Below are positions 1 to 6,098 of a stretch of 9,587 bases of DNA, in pieces. The stretch lies in assembly GCA_025360665.1 (NCBI GenBank), contig JANYBU010000291.1:1-9587 (forward strand), written 5' to 3'. The notes under the pieces were generated by a model that made no database searches, was not told where the DNA came from, and worked only from the letters and a program-made list of their open reading frames with translations. Position numbers and translations under genes: made by a program. Positions within the stretch are counted from its first letter, which is position 1. The number at the start of each line of letters is the position of its first letter. Source of the DNA: Nitrospira sp. (GTDB lineage Bacteria > Nitrospirota > Nitrospiria > Nitrospirales > Nitrospiraceae).

Positions 1-70
1 ATCTGGTCACTGTCGCAAGATGCCACAGACTGCAGAGCTAGAAGTGCGCGACATGCGAGAAAGGCGCGAT

Positions 71-136
71 CCGAAGTTCGAAGTTCGGGGTTCGAAGTTC
101 TGAAAACCTCGAACTTCGGACCTCGAACCCTCGCGT
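71..136. repeat. Heptad-repeat inverted hairpin downstream of the acetolactate synthase gene
   Basis: Four tandem 7-bp units (CGAAGTT, CGAAGTT, CGGGGTT, CGAAGTT) fill 72-99. A run of related units in the opposite sense follows at about 109-136 (TCGAACT, TCGGACC, TCGAACC, CTCGCGT). The halves fold: 83-100 pairs with 111-128 through 18 positions (two of them G-U on the plus-strand RNA, mismatches on the minus-strand RNA) around a 10-nt loop at 101-110. It begins about 37 nt after the stop of the minus-strand acetolactate synthase gene, so it may end or protect that transcript. No clear T-tract follows, so I do not call it an intrinsic terminator. Its heptad structure looks like a genome-repeated intergenic element. 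Confidence 0.6.
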
Positions 137-164
137 CTCGCTCGTCCCGCCAGCCTCGCGCGTT

Positions 165-1808
165 TTATGTGGTTCCGAGCGCTTTGAGATGTTCCCAAAG
201 ACGAAGATTCTCGCCGTAATCCACCGGACAATCGATCACCGCCGGCTTTCCGCACGAGAGCGCGGCGTTCAGCACTGGCCCTAATTCCGACGGTCCCTCG
301 ACGCGGTAGCCGACCGCTCCAAAACTCTGCGCCAGGGCGACGAAGTCCGGGTTACCGAACTCCACACCGGAGGTCCTCCCGAACTTCATCTGCTGTTTCC
401 ATCGGATGACCCCGTAGCCGTTGTCCCGCCAGATCAGCACGACGAGTGGAAGATGCAGCCGCACGGCGGTCTCCAGTTCCTGGACATTCATCAGAAACCC
501 GCCGTCCCCGGTCACAGCCACGACGCGCCGCGCGGGAAACAGGAGCTTGGCCGCAACGGCCCCAGGCAGCGCCATGCCCATCGCCGCGAATCCGTTGGAA
601 ATGATGCACGTGTTCGGCACCTCACAGGGAAACATCCGGGCCATCCAGAGCTTATGCGCCCCCACGTCGCAGATGACCAGATCGTCCGGTGCCAGCGCCT
701 GTCGCAGATCGCGGACGATATGCTGAGGTCGCAGGGGCCATCCAGGCGGCTGCGCCCACTCCTTTTCATATGCGGTCTGCACAAGCCGGCGGCTCTCTTT
801 GGCCCAGGCGAGATCGAACGAAGCAAGATGCTCGCCGATCTGATCGAGGGACAAGGCGATATCTCCCAATACGCCGACATCCACAATATAATGCGCGTCC
901 ACTTCGGCCGGCGACACATCCACATGCACGATATGCTTGTCACGGTTCGGATTCCACAAGCACGGAGCGTACTCCACAAAATCATAACCCACCGCCACAA
1001 CAGCATCGCTCTGCTCGATCACCACAGCCGGATGATCCCGCATCTGCAATCCAATCGTATAGAGAGACAACGGATCGCTGTCTGGAACGACACCCTTGCT
1101 CATGAACGTGTGGACCACCGGCACGTTCGTCTGTCGGGCAAACCGCCGGACCGCCTCATGCGCCTGTCCCCGGATCACCCCGTTGCCGACCAAGAGGATA
1201 GGCCGACGTGCCTGAGCCAAAACCTCGACAGCCCGGTTCACCTGGCGCGCCAGCGGCTCCGGCAAGAACGGCGCCTGTACGCGCAACGGCCCATCCACAT
1301 CAAGATCACTCACCGTTTCCGCCGCGACATCCTCCGGCAGTTCCAGATGAGTCGAGCCGGGCTTTTCTGTCTGCGCGACCTTGAACGCTTTGCGCACCGT
1401 CTCGGCCATGGTCCGAGGGTGAAAGATCTCGGCGTTCCATTTGGTGACCGGCTTGAACATGGACAAGACATCGATGAACTGATGCGATTCTTTGTGCATC
1501 CGATCCAGCGAGGCTTGTCCCGTGATCGCGACCAGCGGGGCGCGATCCAGATACGCGTCTGCCACGCCGGTGAGCAAATTGGTTGCACCAGGCCCCAAGG
1601 TGGAGAGACAGACCCCGGCCTTTCCTGTCAGCCGCCCATGGACATCGGCCATGAAGGCCGCGCCTTGCTCGTGTCGGGCAGCAATAAACCGGATCTGCGA
1701 ATCCACGAGCGAGTTCAAGACGTCCAGTGTCTCCTCTCCGGGCACGCCGAAGATCCACTGCACTCCCTCATTTTCCAGACAACGCAGCAGTAAGTCCGAC
1801 CCTTTCAT
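165..1808 (-). CDS. alsS: Acetolactate synthase, catabolic AlsS-like (ThDP-dependent)
   Basis: This 547-aa protein is a full-length member of the thiamine-diphosphate enzymes that condense two pyruvates into 2-acetolactate and CO2. The N-terminal Pyr domain (about 1-165) has the activating glutamate E47 in RHEQGAAF and the LGPGATNLLTGVADAY segment. The central domain (about 185-330) lacks the RFDDRVTG-type FAD-site segment of the biosynthetic IlvB enzymes and instead has VGYDFVEYAPCLWNP, typical of FAD-independent AlsS. The C-terminal PP domain has the ThDP/Mg motif GDG at 434-436 with the paired asparagine N463 in WRDNGYGVI. The ATG at 1808 follows an AAGGGA-type ribosome binding site. There is no ilvN or alsD neighbour here, so acetoin production versus branched-chain synthesis cannot be decided. 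The gene starts only 54 nt from the proposed Shedu cassette boundary. The symbol rests on subfamily resemblance. Confidence 0.9.
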   Translation of the reverse strand: MKGSDLLLRCLENEGVQWIFGVPGEETLDVLNSLVDSQIRFIAARHEQGAAFMADVHGRLTGKAGVCLSTLGPGATNLLTGVADAYLDRAPLVAITGQASLDRMHKESHQFIDVLSMFKPVTKWNAEIFHPRTMAETVRKAFKVAQTEKPGSTHLELPEDVAAETVSDLDVDGPLRVQAPFLPEPLARQVNRAVEVLAQARRPILLVGNGVIRGQAHEAVRRFARQTNVPVVHTFMSKGVVPDSDPLSLYTIGLQMRDHPAVVIEQSDAVVAVGYDFVEYAPCLWNPNRDKHIVHVDVSPAEVDAHYIVDVGVLGDIALSLDQIGEHLASFDLAWAKESRRLVQTAYEKEWAQPPGWPLRPQHIVRDLRQALAPDDLVICDVGAHKLWMARMFPCEVPNTCIISNGFAAMGMALPGAVAAKLLFPARRVVAVTGDGGFLMNVQELETAVRLHLPLVVLIWRDNGYGVIRWKQQMKFGRTSGVEFGNPDFVALAQSFGAVGYRVEGPSELGPVLNAALSCGKPAVIDCPVDYGENLRLWEHLKALGTT

Positions 1809-1856
1809 GATAATCCCTTCGCTCTATTTCGGCTTGGTAGAGGGGTGCGATGGAAA

Positions 1857-1928
1857 ATATAACGTTGCCCATAAGCCGCGTGAATGAAGCGCAGCGAAAT
1901 GAGCATCGGCTTGATGGGCTTGTTAGCG
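1857..1928 (-). repeat. attC-like recombination site at the 3' end of the Shedu gene
   Basis: Read on the minus strand, the site opens with an R''-like box CGCTAAC (1928-1922) and closes with an R'-like box GTTATAT (1863-1857). Between them the arms GCCCATCAAGCCG and CGGCTTATGGGC pair perfectly except for one extra C on the first arm. A single extrahelical base of this kind is a hallmark of attC sites, where it directs strand choice by the integron integrase. The apical part is about 28 nt. The Shedu stop codon TAA lies inside the R'' box, as is common in cassettes. Length (72 bp), orientation relative to the gene and box layout all fit. The present R' pairs poorly with R'', as expected in the integrated state, where R' after its first G belongs to the flanking DNA. 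Confidence 0.75.
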
Positions 1929-2900
1929 GTCAACGCCAACAATTCGCTTGGCTCGCTCTAGCACATGGTCATACGTCATTACCGTCAAATTGTGAAAACC
2001 GGCATTCATAATTCGATATGTCTCTATCTGATTGGAGTTCCAATCATTCGATCGCCCGAAGATCAAAATACAACGAGGCTTTACGGTCTTTACCTGTCCC
2101 ACCCGCTCCAGGAACTTTACGCTGTTGGCCTCTCTCTCAACCTCATATATGTACCTAGAAGCCTGCGTTATAGCTTTTGTCAAATCCGATGAGGGAACGT
2201 AATTCCCATGATCGAGAGACGCCGCCCAGAAACGAAGGTCGCCTTCTGGTCTCTTGATTTCAACAATATCCAAGAATCCGTCGTACGCTTCCATCAGGAA
2301 GTCAGATATATTTTGAACATCTATATGCCGTTCATCAAGAATTCGAACAAACTCACTACCTAGCACCCAGCTATTTTTCTGAAACCACTCTTGCCAGGCG
2401 TCTTCCTTTCTGTCTTGTTCGAGCATCTTCCAGAATTCTTTGATTGCTCGAACACGATTCGCCTGCTGCAAACCAATAGCAAGATCCTCGGGGATGACGT
2501 TATTTGACAGAATGAACTGAATTAACTTCTGCTTATCGGGAAGGGAAAACAGCGCCCGAATCTGAGCAGCATTTTCATTTTCGTACGGCTTGTCCAACGG
2601 GATAAAGGCTTTCACCCCCTGCCGGAATGGCTCATAGTGCTCCCGAAGGAATTCGATCAGCGCCTTAAATTCCTCGTCATCAAGTGTGAGTTCGCTCTTC
2701 GGTTGCAGGGACTCGGGCACTTCGTCATCTAATATCTCCTTTGGCTTCTTGTAGCGTCCCAGTTTAAGACTAATGTCTTCTTTGCCGGAGTCATGGGGAA
2801 TGCTCCAGAAAACGGCGCGCGTAATTACGCTCGGTCTATTACGAAGCACCTTCCCTAATTTATCTTTTACACGCGGCATCATTCATCTCGTGAACGCTAA
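1863..2900 (-). mobile_element. Probable single integron gene cassette carrying the Shedu gene
   Basis: The proposed cassette runs from the T after G2901 (upstream boundary, minus-strand G^TTAGCG at 2901-2895) to G1863 (downstream boundary in the R' box of attC). It is 1038 bp and over 90% is the Shedu coding sequence, the usual compact layout. When circularised, G1863 joins TTAGCG and makes GTTAGCG, the exact complement of the R'' box CGCTAAC at 1928-1922. That match between two distant sites is the strongest evidence that both ends are real. I see no attI, integrase or second attC in the window. The DNA upstream of 2901 lacks the paired arms of a preceding attC, so insertion at a secondary G^TT site is likelier than a multi-cassette array. 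Confidence 0.65.
1923..2882 (-). CDS. sduA: Shedu anti-phage nuclease SduA (DUF4263)
   Basis: This 319-aa protein matches the Shedu family, single-gene anti-phage systems built on a PD-(D/E)XK nuclease. The N-terminal half (1-150) is variable and probably regulatory or sensory. The DUF4263 nuclease domain spans about 155-313, starting at WQEWFQKNSWVLG (163-175). The active-site set is D194 in ISDFLMEAYDG, E208 and K210 in DIVEIKRP, and Q240 in AITQASRYIYE. All core residues are present, so it should be catalytically competent. Two adjacent in-frame ATGs (2882 and 2879) are possible starts; neither has a strong ribosome binding site. The stop codon is embedded in the attC-like site. The gene is visibly more AT-rich than the acetolactate synthase and ATPase genes, consistent with acquisition. 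It follows the TIR-like gene with a 72-nt gap. Confidence 0.88.
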   Translation of the reverse strand: MMPRVKDKLGKVLRNRPSVITRAVFWSIPHDSGKEDISLKLGRYKKPKEILDDEVPESLQPKSELTLDDEEFKALIEFLREHYEPFRQGVKAFIPLDKPYENENAAQIRALFSLPDKQKLIQFILSNNVIPEDLAIGLQQANRVRAIKEFWKMLEQDRKEDAWQEWFQKNSWVLGSEFVRILDERHIDVQNISDFLMEAYDGFLDIVEIKRPEGDLRFWAASLDHGNYVPSSDLTKAITQASRYIYEVEREANSVKFLERVGQVKTVKPRCILIFGRSNDWNSNQIETYRIMNAGFHNLTVMTYDHVLERAKRIVGVDR

Positions 2901-2954
2901 CGGTCGCCATCGTATCCCATCCCTCGCCCCGCGGAAAATCGAGTCTGACCCTAA
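2901..2954 (-). other. Gap between the TIR-like gene and the Shedu cassette, with a mobile-element-like string
   Basis: Just after the TAA of the TIR-like gene the minus strand reads TTAGGGTCAGACTCGATTTT. I associate strings of this type with the edges of REP/RAYT-type mobile elements in many genomes, but cannot confirm it here. The gap ends at G2901, the proposed integron cassette junction. No attC arms or second gene are seen. Confidence 0.3.
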
Positions 2955-4064
2955 TTATTCCGCGCGCTTCAAGAGAGCTTCGCCAGGATTCTTCAAGGCG
3001 GATACGATATTCTCAGATACCTTTGCGATGAGCTTTTCTCCCCAGAATGGATCGCGCATGTCGTAATAAATGACTCTTATGTGTTGGAGGTCAAATGGCA
3101 CGTCCGCCTGGGTTGCCGAAACTAGAACGACTGGTTTGCTAAGTGCATGAGCGAGGCCGAGTTCGTAAAAGACGTTCGGATTCCGTCCTGTCAGCTCAGC
3201 GACCAGTACTTTCGCAGCGGTAATTCCTGCCCACACTTGGTCGATGATTTTTCCGGTGGCAAAGATTTCGTCGTCGGCTCTCACCGGGCGTAAGCCTGCC
3301 TTTGTGATGGCAGCCTCATAAATCGCTTTGTAGTACCCGCCGATTGGGTCGGCGAATGGCATCATGACGAAGCAAGTATCTCCATGCTCGATTTTGACGC
3401 CCTTGCTGATTTTCTTCAAAGTGTTGTCCGGATCGCCCCCTGGCTCTGCTACGCGAGCGACATCAAGAACCCGCTTCTTACCATCTATGTCCTCGGTAAG
3501 TTGCGCCTCGGACAAGTCTTCCAAGAAGACTGCTTTGAATTCGTCGAGTTTGTCGCCAGGAAGGCCGAAGGTGTCTACGAGCGCGTTTCCGAAGAATTGC
3601 TCGTCCGGAATGTTTTCACCTCGGTAATGCTTGTAAACATCTGAGATTGTCGGCGCATTCAGGACCGCTTGACGCAACCCGTCAAGTTCGTCATTCAGAT
3701 TCTGTGGACGCAGGATCTTCTTAGCAAGATCGGTAACTGCAACGTTCCCTGCAGTGGGTCTTTCGAGAAGCCCGTACTTAATCGATGAACTGATCTCAAC
3801 GCGAGAGGGCCCGTGATAGGCGAGGCCCGCAAACTTCGCGGCCTCACGGTCTGTACAAGCCTTCCCTGCGTTCTGTTCCAAAATCGCTTTTGGTACTCTC
3901 AGGGCCTTTCTGACCGAATGGCGGGGGTACGCGGCAACTCCGGAAGGACGTCCTTCTTCGCGGCCGGGCTTCTTTCTGGCCTTTCGTCGAGCCCCCCGAG
4001 TTTTTCTTGTCTTGGGGGTTTTTGAGGGCTCAGTCTCATCGCCAACTTCTGTTTTGTTTGCCAT
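2955..4064 (-). CDS. Winged-helix-like plus TIR/nucleoside-deoxyribosyltransferase-like protein, probable defence effector
   Basis: The 369-aa protein has three parts. Residues 1-45 are a Lys/Arg-rich, low-complexity tail. Residues about 48-205 look like a helical, winged-helix-type region (TDREAAKFAGL, then a VTDLAKKILRP segment resembling the end of a wing). Residues about 229-363 form a Rossmann-like domain with FVMMPFADPIGGYY (232-245) and NPNVFYELGLAHAL (295-308). The latter is characteristic of TIR-like and nucleoside 2-deoxyribosyltransferase-like proteins, in which the conserved glutamate (here E301) acts in N-glycosidic bond cleavage. By family analogy it may hydrolyse NAD or another nucleotide on infection; this is inference. 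The ATG at 4064 has a GAGAGG-type ribosome binding site. It lies directly upstream of the Shedu gene but outside the proposed cassette. The exact family is not certain. Confidence 0.72.
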   Translation of the reverse strand: MANKTEVGDETEPSKTPKTRKTRGARRKARKKPGREEGRPSGVAAYPRHSVRKALRVPKAILEQNAGKACTDREAAKFAGLAYHGPSRVEISSSIKYGLLERPTAGNVAVTDLAKKILRPQNLNDELDGLRQAVLNAPTISDVYKHYRGENIPDEQFFGNALVDTFGLPGDKLDEFKAVFLEDLSEAQLTEDIDGKKRVLDVARVAEPGGDPDNTLKKISKGVKIEHGDTCFVMMPFADPIGGYYKAIYEAAITKAGLRPVRADDEIFATGKIIDQVWAGITAAKVLVAELTGRNPNVFYELGLAHALSKPVVLVSATQADVPFDLQHIRVIYYDMRDPFWGEKLIAKVSENIVSALKNPGEALLKRAE

Positions 4065-4085
4065 TTTCCTCTCCCCTTCAGAATC

Positions 4086-4349
4086 TCAAAACTTCTCTAT
4101 GCCTGTCCGTCTAATGGCCAGCCGCTCATCCGCGTTCGAGCCGGTTGACAAAGGATGGCTCACCGAAAATAAAATCAAGGGGCGCAATGCGGTCGAGACT
4201 GTCCTTGAGCGCACATAGTCGTAGACGTTGGAGTAGGTAGAAACAACCGACAGCCGCGAAGCATCCTGAATTTTCCCCTTCAGGAAATCAGCTACCGTCC
4301 TGCGTGTGTGATTGCCACGGAGCCTTGAGTTGATAGGGGTCATTGGCAT
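4086..4349 (-). pseudogene. Remnant of a PLD-domain/helicase-type gene, N-terminus only, frameshifted
   Basis: The stretch TVADFLKGKIQDASRLSVVS (frame starting at 4349) resembles the N-terminus of large SNF2/DEAD helicase-related proteins with a phospholipase-D-like domain, often found in defence islands. After SNVYDY the similarity shifts into another frame, where ALKDSLDRIAPLDFIFGEPS (about 4201-4142) continues the family pattern (ALKD.LD.I..L.FLFGEP). The second frame ends at a stop soon after FVNRLERG, around 4130. Only about 75 codons of a protein normally near a thousand residues remain, and they are frameshifted, so the fragment is dead. The TIR-like gene starts a short distance downstream. 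Family recognition is from memory of the motif, with moderate certainty. Confidence 0.55.
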
Positions 4350-4525
4350 TTGGATAAGCCCCCTTAGAGACCAGAAAAATGCTGTCAGTGAGCGTTTTGT
4401 CTTCTCCGGAACTGTCAGCGAGTATAGCCCCGCCCTAATAGATTGTCACGGAGAGCGGGTGGGTATGGGTCGGGGTGCGCGAATCAAAAAGACACAAGAC
4501 CAAGCACAAGCAGCGCCGGCCATCG
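4350..4525. other. Stretch without a recognisable gene between the helicase remnant and the ATPase fragment
   Basis: No credible coding sequence is visible on either strand. Two near-identical 11-mers, CTGTCAGTGAG (4382-4392) and CTGTCAGCGAG (4412-4422), lie 30 bp apart in direct orientation. Read on the minus strand they are CTCRCTGACAG and could be operator half-sites or leftovers of the control region of the lost helicase gene. Nothing else stands out. Confidence 0.4.
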
Positions 4526-4836
4526 TCAGTAGAGGACATGCCGGTAAAAGACTTTCTTCGCCACCTCAGCCGCAACGACATACCCGACGACGATGCAGAG
4601 CAAGGCCGCCAGGAACAGTGGCGGCAAGGGCACGAACCCCAGCGGCCCGCGCAGCGACGTATAGGGCAACAGCAGCGTCAGTCCTACCACCGCGAGCGTC
4701 GCAACCAGCAGGCCACGGCTCGGTCGACTGCGAGTGAACGGCCGACGAGTCCGCACGACCAGGACGATGACCGAGGCGGAAATTACCGACTCCACAAACC
4801 ACCCGGTTCTGAATTCCTCCACACCGGCTTGAAAGA
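4526..4836 (-). pseudogene. Truncated duplicate of the mgtA 3' end
   Basis: This 311-bp segment is about 96% identical (12 substitutions, no gaps) to the last 311 bp of the intact ATPase gene at 6564-6874, in the same orientation. It encodes the last two to three membrane segments, from FQAGVEEFRTGWFVES to KKVFYRHVLY and the TGA stop. Identity begins exactly at the stop codon and ends at CTTGAAAGA. Nine of the 12 differences are synonymous; the three protein changes are T/S, P/T and S/P. That pattern suggests both copies diverged under selection in working genes before this one was cut off. A short open frame begins upstream at 4876, but those first codons are not ATPase sequence. No catalytic domain remains, so it cannot pump ions. 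Confidence 0.9.
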
Positions 4837-4907
4837 GAAAACCGGGACATTCTATTTTTCGCGTTTGGAATGACATTCATCGACGGTAGCAGCCTGATAA
4901 ACGAGCC
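4837..4907 (-). other. Junction DNA between the tacT 3' fragment and the ATPase fragment
   Basis: This 71-bp AT-richer stretch belongs to neither neighbour. It abuts the ATPase fragment with the minus-strand string ATAGAATGTCCCGGTTTTC, which resembles sequences I associate with the edges of RAYT/REP-type or IS elements. This is an impression from memory. No transposase or clear terminal inverted repeat is present. Confidence 0.3.
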
Positions 4908-5204
4908 TCAGTCTGTTTTCTTCAAGATCTTTCCCGCCTCGGCAACCGTCAGCACGACCGTCAGCGGATCAATGGGCGAGGCCATAAATCCGCATCCCTC
5001 ATAGAAACGCTTGGCTGGCTCTGAGATCGCATGGACAAGAATCGCCCGGATACCGGCGATCTCCGAGGCCTGCACCGTGCGCAGCACGGCGTCACGCAGT
5101 AACCCTTTACCGATGCCACGTCGCTGGAGACTTTTATCGACCGCAAGTCGTCCGAGCACCATGACCGGCAACGGATCAGGCATATTGCGCCTCACCCGCC
5201 CTGC
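4908..5204 (-). pseudogene. tacT GNAT toxin, 3' fragment
   Basis: From codon GCA at 5204 the frame reads AGRVRRNMPDPLPVMVLGRL and continues to the TGA at 4908. This is the C-terminal 60% of the TacT family of GNAT toxins, which acetylate the amino acid on charged tRNAs and so block translation. The acetyl-CoA loop QRRGIGKG and the FYEGCGF motif with the conserved tyrosine are intact. Upstream of about 5204 the family frame is lost; GVELALEAQG in another frame (about 5228-5200) may be the shifted continuation, implying a 1-nt loss near 5200. A GTG at 5195 could in principle start a 95-aa product, but the N-terminal strands and the middle of the fold are missing. The matching 5' part is at 6215-6094. 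Confidence 0.8.
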
Positions 5205-5273
5205 GCCTCCAAGGCAAGCTCCACACCGGCATGGCCAGACAGTTCTGGAAGGATGGAGGGAAGTAGTGTCGCG

Positions 5274-5507
5274 TTACAACGTTCGAGCGCTGAGCACTTC
5301 GTCTTCGCGGAGGGCTTCAAGGGCGGAGGCGGGGACGGAGGTGACGGCAATGGTCTCGCCGACGGCGTTGAAGACCTCGATGGAGTACCCCTCTGTGCCG
5401 TCACGGGCAACATGGTGGTCCACCAGCTTGACAATGTCGCCGCGACGGAGGCGATGCTCCGGCAGGTCGCACGCCAACGCCACATCAGTGTATAGCTCAA
5501 ACTTCAT
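5274..5507 (-). CDS. DUF4926 family small protein
   Basis: This 77-aa protein (MKFELYTDVALACDLPEHRL to the TAA at 5274) has the small beta-barrel-like pattern of DUF4926: an LxxGDIVKLVDHH segment near residues 20-33 followed by GYSIEVFNAVGETIAVTSV. It has no signal peptide or membrane segment. Its ATG shares one base with the TAA of the upstream DUF6883 gene (TAATG), and a GGAGG ribosome binding site lies 5 nt before the start, so the two are translationally coupled. DUF4926 and DUF6883 genes are, to my knowledge, frequent neighbours, which suggests a two-component small module, perhaps toxin-antitoxin-like; the function is not established. Both sit in the insert that splits tacT. Confidence 0.75.
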   Translation of the reverse strand: MKFELYTDVALACDLPEHRLRRGDIVKLVDHHVARDGTEGYSIEVFNAVGETIAVTSVPASALEALREDEVLSARTL

Positions 5508-5839
5508 TATGTCCTCCGTTTGTCTGGGATAAGTGTAACGAACTTTGTGGCGCCCGACAAGTACTCGGTCATCCAGATGGTGCGAACGGCCAGCATCAAG
5601 CCATTGGGGCCGGTGAGCGTACCCTGAATCTCGTAGTACCGACCAAACTTGTTGGATTCCAGCGCCACGGCTTCCAACGGGAGAATCTGCGTGCGCAAGT
5701 CCCGCAACACTTGGTCAGCGTTTTCCAGCGTATAGCCCGCCCGCGCCAGGAAGGCCGATTTGTCTCCGCGCGCTTGCGGCAAAAGCAGGTAGCGCGCCAG
5801 CTTGTCTTCGGCGATGGCTGTGTCCGCAGGCAGTCTCAT
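5507..5839 (-). CDS. DUF6883 family protein, partner of DUF4926
   Basis: This 110-aa soluble protein shows the DUF6883 pattern: an N-terminal LARYLLLPQARGDKSAFLAR segment (locus of K and F in the family), then YTLENADQVLRDLR, and a C-terminal sheet region with FGRYYEIQGTLTGPNG and AVRTIWM followed by ATKFVTLIP. It is about the family's usual length and looks intact. The ATG at 5839 begins only 7 nt after the stop of the nifS fragment and has a weak AAGGTG ribosome binding site lying partly in that fragment. The module may therefore have arrived together with the end of a nifS gene. No catalytic residues can be named with confidence; its role is unknown, with a toxin-antitoxin-like pair as the best guess from the overlapping layout. 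Confidence 0.75.
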   Translation of the reverse strand: MRLPADTAIAEDKLARYLLLPQARGDKSAFLARAGYTLENADQVLRDLRTQILPLEAVALESNKFGRYYEIQGTLTGPNGLMLAVRTIWMTEYLSGATKFVTLIPDKRRT

Positions 5840-5846
5840 GGCACCT

Positions 5847-6098
5847 TCAGCCGCGCAGTGCGTTCACGGTCCGCTGCACAGCCTGCGGTGTTGCTGCCAC
5901 GTCTGACTTCTGAATCCCCGCGCCAAACGAAAACCGAATCATCTGCCTTGAGGCAGCGGATTTTGGGCTCATCGCTTTGAGAACGTGTGACGGCTCATCG
6001 GAATCGGCCAAACACGCCGAGACTGACGAAACACAGATGCCCTTCTTGTCGGGCAAGATCAGCAGGGCTTCTGATTCGATGCCGTGGAAAGTGTTGTG
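5847..6098 (-). pseudogene. 3' fragment of a NifS/IscS-type cysteine desulfurase
   Basis: About 83 codons from NTFHGIESEALLILPDKKGI to the TGA at 5847 match the C-terminal end of NifS-like cysteine desulfurases: family consensus N..F.GIE.EALL, then SSGSAC with the catalytic cysteine, then EPSHVLKAM and IRFSFG. Here the catalytic loop reads SSVSAC, with the usual glycine changed to valine, a sign of decay. The pyridoxal-phosphate lysine and the whole N-terminal two thirds are absent, so it has no desulfurase activity. It is fused in frame to the tacT 5' end, so an open chimeric frame of 122 codons runs from 6215 to 5847. The junction is near codon AAC at 6095. Confidence 0.8.

Noticed and set aside
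453..1793. 446-codon open frame on the plus strand
   Set aside because: It is the complement of the acetolactate synthase gene, has no family pattern and is rich in Arg/His as expected for a GC-rich shadow frame.
2895..2960. A second attC for the TIR-like gene
   Set aside because: Although GTTAGCG is present, no complementary R'' box or L'/L'' arms are found between the TIR-like stop and 2901, so only the Shedu gene is called a cassette.
4382..4422. Two direct 11-mers, CTGTCAGYGAG, as a CRISPR-like or iteron array
   Set aside because: There are only two copies; the 30-bp period is too short for a CRISPR unit and no replication gene is nearby.
4837..4876. FQTRKIECPG upstream of the ATPase fragment resembles FQPRKIERSG of the HAD hydrolase
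   Set aside because: The similarity covers about a dozen residues only and does not continue on either side; more likely chance or junk DNA than a second HAD fragment.
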